A stretch of 32,857 nt of DNA. It comes from Thermoguttaceae bacterium (GTDB lineage Bacteria > Planctomycetota > Planctomycetia > Pirellulales > Thermoguttaceae). Of this stretch, positions 1 to 8,900 are shown one piece after another. The stretch spans positions 1-32,857 of the forward strand of contig JAFSMW010000171.1 of NCBI GenBank assembly GCA_017447745.1, given 5' to 3'. The first letter of the stretch is position 1. Every line of letters begins with the position of its first letter. The notes beneath the pieces are model-generated. The model was not told the origin of the DNA, did not search any database, and saw nothing but the letters and a program-made list of their open reading frames with translations. Made by a program: the position numbers and the translations under genes.

Positions 1-2
1 CG

Positions 3-308
3 GTTGCCGATTTGAACCGTCGGCTGGACAGAAGCCGTCGGGATTGGCTCAACGACATTTCCGACCCGTCGCCGACGGTACCCGCCGGCGTGCGTAAATC
101 GAAAATTCGCCTGAGCGTTTTAATGGCGCGCTCGTCCATTACAGTTGAAGACTTGCTCCAGCTCTCCCCGGGCGACATCATCGCCACAGACCAGAGCGCC
201 GATTCTCCGATTGAAGTCTATATTCAAGACAAACTCAAGTTCCTCGCCGCCCCCGGTCAGCTCCACGGTCAAAAGGCAATAGAAATTCTGTCCTCGCCAG
301 AAAACTGA
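3..308 (+). CDS. fliM: Flagellar motor switch protein FliM, C-terminal part (5' end outside window)
   Basis: The reading frame is open from the left edge, so this is the end of a gene that starts upstream; the first in-window TTG is unlikely to be the true start. The last ~65 residues match the FliM/FliN (SpoA) C-terminal domain: MARSSITVEDLLQLSPGDII, then a hydrophobic strand and a KFLAAPGQLHGQKAIEI segment that corresponds to the family's K-x-R-G-x-P-G-x-x-N/G-x-x-A-V-x-I pattern. FliM sits in the C-ring of the flagellar motor and binds CheY-P. The preceding residues (RSRRDWLNDIS) fit the linker from the middle domain. It could instead be another SpoA-domain protein, but the R-S-S-I-T-V-E-D-L-L start is FliM-like. 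A small hairpin with a T-run follows. Confidence 0.8.
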   Translation, partial: VADLNRRLDRSRRDWLNDISDPSPTVPAGVRKSKIRLSVLMARSSITVEDLLQLSPGDIIATDQSADSPIEVYIQDKLKFLAAPGQLHGQKAIEILSSPEN

Positions 309-343
309 AAAGAAACGGCGCAAATCGTGACATTTTTCGGAGT

Positions 344-379
344 GTGAGAGGGAAGCGTTAGCGGAACTCTCGCTTTTTT
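344..379 (+). terminator. Possible rho-independent terminator after fliM
   Basis: GTGAGAG (344-350) pairs with CTCTCGC (367-373, one G-T wobble) and is followed at once by six T. It lies 36 nt after the fliM stop. The 13-mer GCGGAACTCTCGC inside it (361-373) recurs exactly at 5927-5939 in the terminator of the giant gene. A second perfect hairpin, GCGAGC-GAA-GCTCGC, follows at 383-397. Confidence 0.5.
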
Positions 380-405
380 GTAGCGAGCGAAGCTCGCCAT
401 TTTTT

Positions 406-507
406 AACACGAAAAACACAAAATAAGCGAAATATACGAAATATACGAAATCTAATTTTTTCGTCTTTTTCGTTCTTTTCGTGTCGTTCGTGTTTTTCGT
501 GTTTTTA
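406..507. repeat. Long imperfect inverted repeat with ~9-bp periodic arms
   Basis: The left arm (406-451) and right arm (453-507) are A/T-rich and built from CGAAA/ACACGAA units (for example ATACGAAAT twice). The outer 14 nt AACACGAAAAACAC are exactly inverted between the two arms. The AraC-family gene on the minus strand ends within the right arm: its TAA stop (505-507) runs directly into the repeat. It resembles the heptamer hairpins further right in plan but not in unit sequence. It may act as a terminator-like structure between the convergent fliM and regulator genes. Confidence 0.6.
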
Positions 508-1671
508 CATCTTCTCGCCGCCTCTGTATCGACCGGGCGAGCAGCCGATTTCCCTGGTAAAAACGCGGGTGAAATATTCGACGCTGTTAAATCCGGCGGC
601 TTCGCTGACCGCTCTGAGAGAAATTCTGGAATCCAGCAGTAGTTGTTTGGCAACGGTCATTTGCATGTTAAGAATAAACTGCTGCGGCGTTGCGCCCAAA
701 AGACGTTTGAACTCTCTTTGCAGTTTGCGAATCGAAATATTAACGTGATTCACAACGTCTTCCGGTTTAATGCCGTTCGAGATGTGTTCGCGAATATAGG
801 CAATCGCCTCTCGAACGTCTTCGTCTTTAATAGCGGTAATATTGCTCGACTGCCGAACCTGAACGTGGGACGGCGGTAAAAAGATCGGTTCAAACGCCTT
901 TTCTGGGCAAGCCATCTTTTGTTCCAGCAGTTGAGCGGCAACCATTCCAAACTGAACCCCGTTTTGCTCTACGCTCGACAGGGGCGGAGAAAGCGCCTCG
1001 CAGAACCAGCGGTCGTTTTCGTTTCCCACAACGGCAACGTCTTCCGGGATTCGCACGCCGGCGTCGAGACAACATTCATAAAACCGTTTCGCCTGAATGT
1101 CCTGACCGAGAAGGATTCCGCATGGTTTGGGCAGTTTTATAATCCAGCTGATTGTATCGCGTTCCTGTTTTGACGTCCAGTTCGGCAGAAGGAAATTCCC
1201 CGAATGACGCGAGGGAATAAATTCGGAATAGAAAAAACCGGCTTGACTGACAAGCTCTTTAAAGGCGTTCGTTCGCCGAACAGACCAGATGGCGCGAACG
1301 TCGCTAAACGCCCCGAAGTTTTCGATGCCGCGTTCCCGAAAATGATCAAAGACCATTTGGCTCAACGCCGTTTCGTCAATTAAAACGTCCTGCGGCGCGC
1401 CGTATTCGCCGACCAGTTCGACAACCGGAACGCGTAGCTGCATGAGCTTTTGAGCGAATCGACGTTCAAACGTCCGGCTGATTACCCCGTCGACGTCAGA
1501 CGGAATCGTTTCCAAATGCACCGGGTCAAAACAGCCGCGCTGACGGAAATCCAGACGCCAATGCCGTTCTAAAGCGTATTGAGCAATTCCTTCAACAATA
1601 CTGCGTCCAAAATGATTGGTCGTTTCGACGACGAGGAAGATTTTACGATACGGTTTAATCTGAATGGACAT
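505..1671 (-). CDS. XylR-like AraC-family transcriptional regulator
   Basis: A 388-residue DNA-binding regulator with an N-terminal periplasmic-binding-protein-like sensor domain (about residues 8-270; motif KIFLVVETTNHFGRSIVEGI at its start) and a C-terminal AraC helix-turn-helix pair in the last ~100 residues (second helix around AVSEAAGFNSVEYFTRVF). This is the XylR architecture, in which the sensor binds a sugar. The start is placed at 1671 (MSIQIKPYRK) rather than the in-frame ATG at 1761, because that upstream ATG falls inside a promoter-like TTGACA/TACAAT pair and the extra 30 residues do not resemble the family. It is divergent from the fucosidase gene, so control of that gene, possibly by a released sugar, is the likely role (inference). 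The stop codon runs into a repeat arm. Confidence 0.85.
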   Translation of the reverse strand: MSIQIKPYRKIFLVVETTNHFGRSIVEGIAQYALERHWRLDFRQRGCFDPVHLETIPSDVDGVISRTFERRFAQKLMQLRVPVVELVGEYGAPQDVLIDETALSQMVFDHFRERGIENFGAFSDVRAIWSVRRTNAFKELVSQAGFFYSEFIPSRHSGNFLLPNWTSKQERDTISWIIKLPKPCGILLGQDIQAKRFYECCLDAGVRIPEDVAVVGNENDRWFCEALSPPLSSVEQNGVQFGMVAAQLLEQKMACPEKAFEPIFLPPSHVQVRQSSNITAIKDEDVREAIAYIREHISNGIKPEDVVNHVNISIRKLQREFKRLLGATPQQFILNMQMTVAKQLLLDSRISLRAVSEAAGFNSVEYFTRVFTREIGCSPGRYRGGEKM

Positions 1672-1743
1672 TGGAATATATTCGGAAAACCGGAAAACAG
1701 GGAAACGTTCGGCGGCGAGGCTGGGAACAGCTCCGCCCTCTCT

Positions 1744-1780
1744 ATTATAATTGTATCGCATAATCGAACTTTTTTGTCAA
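1744..1780 (-). promoter_or_regulatory. Sigma70-like promoter of the XylR-like regulator
   Basis: Read on the minus strand, TTGACA (1775-1780) is followed after 19 nt by TACAAT (1750-1755), with TATAAT just beyond (1744-1749). It overlaps the in-frame ATG at 1761, which is why the coding start is placed downstream at 1671. Prediction from consensus only. Confidence 0.45.
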
Positions 1781-1792
1781 TCCGTGTCGCAT

Positions 1793-1851
1793 TTGTACAA
1801 GATTTTGGCGCGATTATACACCCTTCAATTCGATAGAATTTCTTGTATAAT
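1793..1851 (+). promoter_or_regulatory. Candidate operator half-sites and promoter of the fucosidase gene
   Basis: TTGTACAAGA (1793-1802, containing the palindrome TTGTACAA) and TCTTGTATAA (1841-1850) form an inverted pair (9 of 10 positions). The second overlaps a TATAAT box (1846-1851) with a weak TTCAAT -35 (1824-1829, 16-nt spacer). The pair lies between a divergent AraC-type regulator and its presumed target, so it is a plausible binding site. This is inference; AraC proteins more often bind direct repeats. Confidence 0.4.
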
Positions 1852-1943
1852 ATTATTTAGAAAAAACGTGAACGGAGATCAGCGTAATTAAGACGCTGTA
1901 ATTCCATATCTTCTTTTCCTTCCTTTAACCCCGTAGAATTCCA

Positions 1944-4900
1944 ATGATTGCCAAAAGATTGATTACTGTTGTTTTGAGTTTGCTGGCGGCGGTTCTTCCG
2001 GCGGTTTCCCATGCGGAGCCGACGGCGGAATATTATCAGCAGCGCGCCAACGAGTTAAAAGACCTCAAATGGGGCATGTTCATTTGCTGGTCGTTTAGTA
2101 CGTTCTCCGGAACGGAATGGACAGACCCGGCGGGAAAAACGCCGGAATTCTTCCAAGCGACAAACGTCGACACCGACCAGTGGGCGCGAACGGCAAAAGA
2201 AGCCGGAATGGGATACATTCTCTTTTTGGCGAAGCACCACGACGGCTTCTGCTTGTGGGACACGAAGACGACCGAGTTCAAGTCGACCAACTCCCCGCTG
2301 AAAAAAGACGTCCTGGCGGAGCTGAGAAAGTCCTGCGACAAGTACGGAATCAAGCTGGCGTTGTACTTTTCGGAAGGGGACTGGAACTGGCCCGGCGGAG
2401 CGTATCGAAACAACAAGTCCGTCAATCCGGAAATGAAAAAGGCGCAGCTGAAAGAACTGCTCACCCAGTACGGCGAGATTGAATACATCTGGTTTGACCA
2501 CGCAGTCGGAACGGGCGGGCTGTCGCACGACGAAACGACGGCGTTTTGTCACGAAGTTCAGCCGCATACACTTATCGGATACAATCACGGCGACTGCTCC
2601 GGGGAAGTCCGCATTGGCGAACGCGGCAAGCCGTCTGCTTTAGACGACGCCTCCGGCGCCGGGTACAACCATCAAGCCGCGTCGTACGACAAATATCTGG
2701 TTGCCGAGTTCACCTACCCGATTCTGCCCAAGCACGAGGGCGGCGCGTTCTGGTTCTATTCTCTCCCCAAACATGACAACCTCTGCACGGACGCTCAAAA
2801 GATATATCACGATTACCTCGGCGCCGTCAAATACGGCAACATCTTCAGCATTGACGTCGGTCCCGACTACAACGGCAGACTGCGCGACATTGACGTTAAA
2901 ACGCTGCAGCAGGTTGGGCGGATGATCAAAGAAGGACAGTTCCTCGATACGAGTTGCGAGTTGCGAGTTGCGAGTTGCGAGAAGACAGCGCAAAGCGGCG
3001 ACTCCATCAATTGGGAAGAATTTCTTTCTCGTCAAGACCTCATCTGGGAAGTCCTGCCGGATCATTACGAGAAAGCCTCGTTTTTGGGCAACGGTCTGAT
3101 GGGATCGATGATATACAAACGTTCTGATAACGAGATTTCGTTTGCCGTCGGTCGAACGGATATTACAGACCATCGTCTGGGGAACTTCCGCATTCCGGTT
3201 GGACGCTTGCTGTTGAAAACCAAAGGGAAAATTCTCGACGGAACGGCGCGTCTGGATTTATGGAACGCAGAAACACGCTTTGAAGTCGAAACGACCGCCG
3301 GTCTGATTCGGTTCCGCGCCCTTGTCCTGTCACAGGAGATGGCGCTGATTATTGACGTCGAACGGCTCGAAGGCGAACAGGAAGCCGCTTTTGAATGGGA
3401 ATCGGACGAGCCGCTGGTCTATCGAACCAAAAGAGCGAATATCTTTCCTGACCCACTCAACCCGCCGGTGGAGTTTAAAAAGGACGGCGATATTTCGTAC
3501 TCCATTCAAAACCGCGTCGCAGGCGGGCAGTTCTCCGCCGCCTGGATGGAACGTCCGGTTCAAGGCGCTCACGCCCCGCGGACGCAGGTAATTCTTTCCC
3601 TTATTGACACGTTCCCGGAAACGACCGCGTCACAAATCGCCTGCGACACCGTTAAACGCGTTGCTGCGGAGGACTGGCAAAAGCTCATTTCCGAACATCG
3701 CGCCTGGTGGCACGGGTATTATCCAAAGAGCTTCGTCTCCGTTCCGAACTCTCAGATGGAGAGCTTTTACTGGATTCAGATGTACAAGCTCGCCTGCGCG
3801 ACCCGTCCTGACCGTCACGTTATCGACCTGATGGGACCGTGGTACTGTCCCACCGTTTGGGCGAAAATCTGGTGGAATCTCAATATTCAGATTTGCTATC
3901 TGCCTGTTTATACGTCCAATCATTGCGACCTGGGCGAATCGTTTACCAACCTCATCGACAAGAATCGGGCGAACCTGGTCGCCAACGCCAAGCTGCTGTA
4001 TGGAATCGACAACGGCGCGACGCTCAACCATACGACCGATAACGACTGCGTGAGTGAAAACTATGCCGGCTACCTCAATCCCGGCGACTTCACCTGGGCG
4101 CTGCATAACTACTGGCTTCAGTATCGGTACACGATGGACAAGTCCTATCTGACAGACCGGGAGAAACACGCCTTTTTCGACATGCTCAAGGGGTCGTTCA
4201 ACGTCTACACGCATATTTTCCAGAAGGAAGCTGACGGCAAATATCACATTCCGACAATGCGGTCGCCCGAGTACCCCGTCATGGCGCGGGACACGAACTA
4301 CAACATCGGGCTTATCCGCTGGCTTTGCGAACGGCTGCTGGAAGTCAATCGGGAATGTAACTTTAACGACCCGCAGGCGGAGCAATGGCAGGACGTTCTG
4401 GACAACTTGGTTGACTATCAGGTTGGAAAAGACGGCTTTTTAATCGGCGCCGACGTCCCGCAGACGGTTTCTCATCGGCACTGGTCGCACATGCTTCAGG
4501 TTTGGCCGCTGTGCAACTATACCCCGGAAGACCCGCAGCGTCGGGCGTTGATTAAAAAGACGATGGATCACTGGACGACCGTCGAGGGCGGCAAACAGAT
4601 GTTCGGCTGGTCGCAAGCCGCGGCGGCGAGCATTTACGCTATTTTGGGCGAAGGCGAAAACGCCCGCGATTATCTTTTGAAACATCACAACAACCGACGA
4701 TTCGTTCGCTGCAATACTCAGTATTACGAGGGCTGGCCGGTAATTGAATGTTCACACGTTGCCGCCCGCGCCTTGCAGGAAATGCTCATTCAGTCGTGGG
4801 GAAATCAGATTCGCGTGTTCCCCGCCATTCCCGCCGACTGGAAAGAGACGTCTTTTGCTAACCTGAGAACGGAAGGCGCGTTTCTCGTCTCTGCGATTCG

Positions 4901-5561
4901 CAAAGACGGCAAAATGTCCTGGATTAAAATTGAGTCCCTTGCCGGGGAGGAATGTCGAGTCGTTCCGAACTTTACAGGCGAGTTCCAGTCGTCCGCGCCG
5001 GACAAGATTCACGACCTCGGAAACGGCTTGTACAAAATCGATCTGAAACAGGGAGAATCCGTTACTCTTTGGCAGGGCGACGAAAATCAGACCGTTGCGC
5101 CTGTTACAATGTCCGACGATCAGAAACCCAATTTCTGGGGCGAAAAGAAACCGGAAAAGATCAACATTAAGGCAAGCCTGTCGTATAACAAACCGTTTAA
5201 GGCGTCCAGCAACTGGGATTCCGGCGCGTACAGCGTCGCCTCGGCGTTCGACGGGAATCTGGTTTCTCGCTGGGGCGCCAAACCCCGCTCCCGTTCCGGC
5301 TGGATTGAAGTTGACCTGACCGAACCGAAGGAAGTCAAAAAGGTTGTCATATCCGAAATCGCCTATCCGAGAACGCGCCAGTTCAAGATCGAAGTCCGAT
5401 CCAGCGAAACGGACGAATGGCAAACCGTTTATCAGGGAACGACCATCGAGAAAGCGAACTTTACGATTCAGTTTGAGAAACCCGTAACAGCGCGCTTCGT
5501 CCGTCTGAACATTCTCGAAGCCACGGAAGTCCCGACGATTGAAGAGTTCACGGTATTCTAA
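1944..5561 (+). CDS. Secreted multidomain alpha-L-fucosidase: GH29 + GH95-like + F5/8 type C (CBM32-like)
   Basis: A 1205-residue exported enzyme with a signal peptide (residues 1-24, cleavage after SHA). Residues ~28-335 are a GH29 alpha-L-fucosidase barrel: LKWGMFICWS, FLAKHHDGFCLWDT and YIWFDH, where D185 sits at the usual WFD nucleophile position. Residues ~357-1060 resemble GH95 or another (alpha/alpha)6 enzyme, with SFLGNGLMGSMIY like the GH95 PLGNGRLGAM start and a long Trp-rich helical region. Residues ~1063-1205 are a discoidin-like F5/8 type C domain typical of CBM32 sugar binding. GH29 and GH95 use different mechanisms (retaining and inverting), so one chain may remove fucose in different linkages. 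The inter-domain linker holds a GAGTTGC tandem repeat. Assignment of the middle domain to GH95 is less certain than the other two. Confidence 0.85.
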   Translation: MIAKRLITVVLSLLAAVLPAVSHAEPTAEYYQQRANELKDLKWGMFICWSFSTFSGTEWTDPAGKTPEFFQATNVDTDQWARTAKEAGMGYILFLAKHHDGFCLWDTKTTEFKSTNSPLKKDVLAELRKSCDKYGIKLALYFSEGDWNWPGGAYRNNKSVNPEMKKAQLKELLTQYGEIEYIWFDHAVGTGGLSHDETTAFCHEVQPHTLIGYNHGDCSGEVRIGERGKPSALDDASGAGYNHQAASYDKYLVAEFTYPILPKHEGGAFWFYSLPKHDNLCTDAQKIYHDYLGAVKYGNIFSIDVGPDYNGRLRDIDVKTLQQVGRMIKEGQFLDTSCELRVASCEKTAQSGDSINWEEFLSRQDLIWEVLPDHYEKASFLGNGLMGSMIYKRSDNEISFAVGRTDITDHRLGNFRIPVGRLLLKTKGKILDGTARLDLWNAETRFEVETTAGLIRFRALVLSQEMALIIDVERLEGEQEAAFEWESDEPLVYRTKRANIFPDPLNPPVEFKKDGDISYSIQNRVAGGQFSAAWMERPVQGAHAPRTQVILSLIDTFPETTASQIACDTVKRVAAEDWQKLISEHRAWWHGYYPKSFVSVPNSQMESFYWIQMYKLACATRPDRHVIDLMGPWYCPTVWAKIWWNLNIQICYLPVYTSNHCDLGESFTNLIDKNRANLVANAKLLYGIDNGATLNHTTDNDCVSENYAGYLNPGDFTWALHNYWLQYRYTMDKSYLTDREKHAFFDMLKGSFNVYTHIFQKEADGKYHIPTMRSPEYPVMARDTNYNIGLIRWLCERLLEVNRECNFNDPQAEQWQDVLDNLVDYQVGKDGFLIGADVPQTVSHRHWSHMLQVWPLCNYTPEDPQRRALIKKTMDHWTTVEGGKQMFGWSQAAAASIYAILGEGENARDYLLKHHNNRRFVRCNTQYYEGWPVIECSHVAARALQEMLIQSWGNQIRVFPAIPADWKETSFANLRTEGAFLVSAIRKDGKMSWIKIESLAGEECRVVPNFTGEFQSSAPDKIHDLGNGLYKIDLKQGESVTLWQGDENQTVAPVTMSDDQKPNFWGEKKPEKINIKASLSYNKPFKASSNWDSGAYSVASAFDGNLVSRWGAKPRSRSGWIEVDLTEPKEVKKVVISEIAYPRTRQFKIEVRSSETDEWQTVYQGTTIEKANFTIQFEKPVTARFVRLNILEATEVPTIEEFTVF
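2951..2981 (+). repeat. In-frame GAGTTGC heptamer array inside the fucosidase gene
   Basis: Four full and one partial copies of GAGTTGC, encoding CELRVASCE at residues ~338-346, exactly in the linker between the GH29 and GH95-like domains. The same array occurs in the pyrD insertion at 15880. It is followed by CAGCGCAAAGCGG, which contains the CGCAAAGCG core of the intergenic hairpin elements. No inverted partner arm is present. Confidence 0.9.
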
Positions 5562-5562
5562 C

Positions 5563-5784
5563 GGCGAGGCGCCGCTCCCAATCCGCGCTGCCGCGTGCCT
5601 GCCAATAATCGCTCCCGTTGGTCGCTTTGATTATTGCTAATACTATGTTTACCTCCCCTTACTAAAGTTTTTTGGAAAGGGGAGTTTGAGGGGAAGAACC
5701 TTTTTTTCAAAAAAGGGCGGCGAGGCGCCGCTCCCAATCCGCGCTACCGCGCGCTTACCAATAATCGCTCCCGTTGGTCGCTTT
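5563..5784. repeat. Direct repeat pair (about 66 bp each) in the fucosidase 3' intergenic region
   Basis: Copy 1 is 5563-5628 and copy 2 is 5719-5784. Both begin GGCGAGGCGCCGCTCCCAAT and end in CGCTCCCGTTGGTCGCTTT; they differ mainly over about 7 nt in the middle. Each starts with a GGCG-AGG-CGCC hairpin. Copy 1 begins 2 nt after the fucosidase stop. A related GCGGCG-AGA-CGCCGC hairpin abuts the stop of the last kinase gene at 32678. Between the copies is a stretch with CTCCCCTTACTAAAG and a near-inverse AAAGGGGAG. Confidence 0.8.
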
Positions 5785-5799
5785 GTTCCCTCTTAATCA

Positions 5800-5861
5800 A
5801 ACTTGAAAAAACTTCCCTAAAAGGTCGTCAGCTTGCTGGCGACCGAAAGTTTTTTCAAGTT
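5800..5861. repeat. Perfect nested cruciform
   Basis: AACTTGAAAAAACTT (5800-5814) is perfectly inverted at 5847-5861. Within it lies a second stem, GGTCGTCAGC-TT-GCTGGCGACC (5823-5844, one wobble pair). It lies in the 434-nt gap between the convergent fucosidase and giant-protein genes, where a strong structure could stop transcription from the plus strand. Confidence 0.8.
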
Positions 5862-5900
5862 AGGGACGACGAGACGCCGCAAGCGGCTGCTTAAAGTTTT

Positions 5901-5939
5901 AAAAACAAAGCGAGAGTCCCGCGGGTGCGGAACTCTCGC
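5901..5939 (-). terminator. Rho-independent terminator of the giant FN3 protein gene
   Basis: On the minus strand GCGAGAGT (complement of 5932-5939) pairs with ACTCTCGC (complement of 5910-5917), with inner CCGC/GCGG pairs, followed by TTTGTTTTT. It lies 57 nt after the stop of the giant gene. The GCGGAACTCTCGC side is identical to 361-373. Confidence 0.75.
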
Positions 5940-5995
5940 CTGTGAATAACATCGCTTTACTTAATCCCACGCGGGATTATACTTGCTTTCTATGC

Positions 5996-8900
5996 TCATG
6001 CGGCGTGACGCCAATCAATGTCGTCGCTCCAAAGTTCGTTCATAACGTCGGCAACGGTCTTGGAGTCCGCTTCCGCCGTCTGTTCTTCTTTGCTTTCCTC
6101 TTTCTTGGCGACCGCCTTGGTCAGCATGACTCCACTGGTCATACGGTTGTTTTCGCTCATGAACGGATAGATGTCTGAAAGTCGATCCGCCTGATCCCAT
6201 TCGTAGTTGTACTCGAAATCGTCCAACAGGTAGGATTCTTCTTCCTCTTCGACAATCTGTTTGATTGCCGCCGGGGTCGGCAGAGCCGCGGGTTGAGCGA
6301 CCGGCGTATCGCCGCAGGTGCAGACGATAATCGAGTAGTCCACTCGCCAGTCGCCCGCCTGAGATTTGCCGTTGTTGGTGTCGCGAGTCAGCATTTCGAG
6401 GTCGTGATCGCAGTTCTTGCCGTCAACGTTGAAGTCGACAAAGTCCGGATCGGCTTCCGTATAGGCGGCGTAGTCGGATTCGTCGAAGTTGTCGATAACG
6501 CCGTCGTCGTTGAGGTCGAAAATAACCGGGACGATGTCGGTAATCCAAACGTCGTTGAACTTGACCAGTTTCGGAGCGTCAACGCCGTCTTTGTAGGAGA
6601 CAACCAGATAGCCGTCAACGTCGGTCAGAACCAGATCGTCTTCGACGCCGTCGAGAGCAATGCCGTTTTCGTCGTCGTTGCCGTCAGCCTGAGATTTCGG
6701 CGTGAGCTTGATCTGAGCCAACAGAGCGTCTTCGTCGTCGCCATAGTTGTAGTCGACGTCAACGGTGATTGTAACAGTCGTTCCGTCATCGGAAACGTCA
6801 ACCGTGGTTCCCGGCAGGTCGAGAACGCCGCCGACTTCGTAGTTTTCGTTGATTTCGATGGTCGCAACCATTTCGCGTCCTTCAACCAGACCGACAATGT
6901 CGCTTGTCCAGAGTTCCAGGAACGCCGGCGTCCATTCGTCAATCTGCGGAACGCTTTCTGGCTTCTGCGTGTCGGTCGCGTTGGACTTGGTTGTAACAAC
7001 AACGGCGTCAAGGTCAATCTGAACCAGTCTGCAGGTCAGGCGGGTCGGGTTGGAATCGGTGTAATGATCGCCGTCGCCGATCGCGGTAACCTGAATTTCG
7101 TAGGTGGAGGCGTCGATAACGTTTTCAATCGCGAAGCTGAGTTCGTCAGCGTCGAGAACGCCGGAAGTATTCCAGGAGGAATTAGAGCCGGAAATGCGCC
7201 ATTTGACCTGGTAGCCAGAGGCGTTGTCGACCGCGTCCCAAGAGACACTGATGCCGCTGTTGGAGCTGGTTGGAGCGGCTTTGCCGTCGGGCGAATCGAG
7301 CTTGATCTTGTCGGTCGTCGCGCTGGCAAAGTTGGAGTACGCTTCTTCGTGGTCAACGTCGGCGTCGTCCGGATAGGCGATAACCTGGAAGGTGTATTCA
7401 ACGCCCGGTTCCAGACCTTCAAAGACGGCTTGCGAATCGGTTGTGATGTAGTAATCTTCGCAGTCGTCCCCGGCGATGCTTGTCCAGGTGTATTCAACCT
7501 TGTAGGAAGCCGCGCCGTCAACGTCGTCCCAATCAACGGTAATCGTCTGACCTTCGGCTTCGGCGGTGATAACCAGATTGTCGGTAATCGGGGCAACCGC
7601 CCAAGTCGTGGCGACGTCAAACGCCGGTTCGGCGTCGATGTATCCGTCCGCTTCAGCAAACAGAGCGAAGGAGTAGGTCGTTTCGGCTGTCAAGCCTGTT
7701 ACGTCAATCGAGTAAACGCCGCCGGCGAGCGCAACGTCGGTCAGGTCGACTTCCGTCCAGGTTTGAGGATCGAATTCGTTGGTATCGCCTTCGGTGTAGA
7801 ACAGCGAGTAGTAAACGTCAGACTGCGCGCTGACAGCGTCCCAGGAGACAGAGATAACCTGCGTTCCAGCCGCTTCGGCGTCGACGTCGGCGGTCAGTTT
7901 GTCCCAAGTCTTGACGTTTCTCAGGTACGCCCATTCGGAGTTGCCGTCTTCGCCCTGAGCGCTGATTGCTTTGACGCGAATCTGGTAAGTCGTATTGATG
8001 GCGCCGTCGAAGGAGTCTTCCGTCTCTTCGGTTTCAATCTGGTTAGACCAGGTGGAAGAACCGGTGGCGCGATACTGCCAGACATAGTAATCGACGTACG
8101 GCAGGTCGCCTTCAGGGCTAACCCAGCTGGCTGTAACAGTAGTTTCTTCGACGTCGGCAGCCAAAGACTGAATCGTGAGTTTGCGCCAGGTCTGGGCTTC
8201 CGCATCGGCGCTGTCGCTTTGCAGCAGGACGCGTCCGTCAGCGGTCGTTCCGCCGTTGGCGTAAATCTCGAATTCGTAAAGCGTGTCGCTGTTCAAGCCG
8301 GTAACGGTTGCGGTGCAGGCGGCGTTGTTGACAACGATTGAAGCGCCTTGCGGCAGCGTGTCACAGGTTACGGTGTAGCCGAATTCCGCGCCGTCGACAG
8401 CGTCCCACGTTACCAGGATTGACGTTGTGCTGGTCGCGACAGCGTCGGCGTTGGCGGGTTGAGCCAGTTGATCGTTGGTGTAAATCGGGTCGAGCGTGTC
8501 GATGCCGGAATCGACGGATCGATCGTCAATTCCCAGAGCCTGGATGCTGAACGTGTACTGCGTGCCGGAAGTCAAGCCGGTAACGATGCAGCTGGTTTCG
8601 TCGGCGTCAACGAAGATAACGGTTTCACCGTCGTTCGTGTCGGTCGTATAGGAAATGCGATAGGCGTCGACGTCGGCGGAATCGTTGGCGTCCGTCCAGA
8701 CCAGTTCGATTGAGCTCATGGAAATCGCGCCCAGTTCCAGTTCCGGAGTGAGCAGCTGAATCCAGGTCGTGTCTTCGTTGGAATCGACAGCGGCGGAGGA
8801 GCCTTCAAACGTGTCGGCATCAGAGCTGAAAGCGTAAATCTTGAAGTAGTACGTGGTGTCTTCGTTCAGACCGGTGAACAGGAAGGATTCGCCGGTAATG

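Noticed and set aside
1672-1761. Upstream ATG at 1761 as start of the XylR-like regulator
   Set aside because: It lies between the -35 and -10 of the promoter candidate, and the family homology begins after the ATG at 1671.
5634-5894. An 86-codon open frame in the fucosidase 3' region
   Set aside because: It runs through direct repeats and a perfect cruciform, with no start context or recognisable protein.
6293-8341. A 682-codon open frame on the plus strand opposite the giant FN3 gene, plus another at 8996-10009
   Set aside because: These are Val/Gly/Arg-rich shadows of the minus-strand gene's biased codons. The minus frame has clear FN3 motifs and a ribosome-binding site; the plus frames show no domain.
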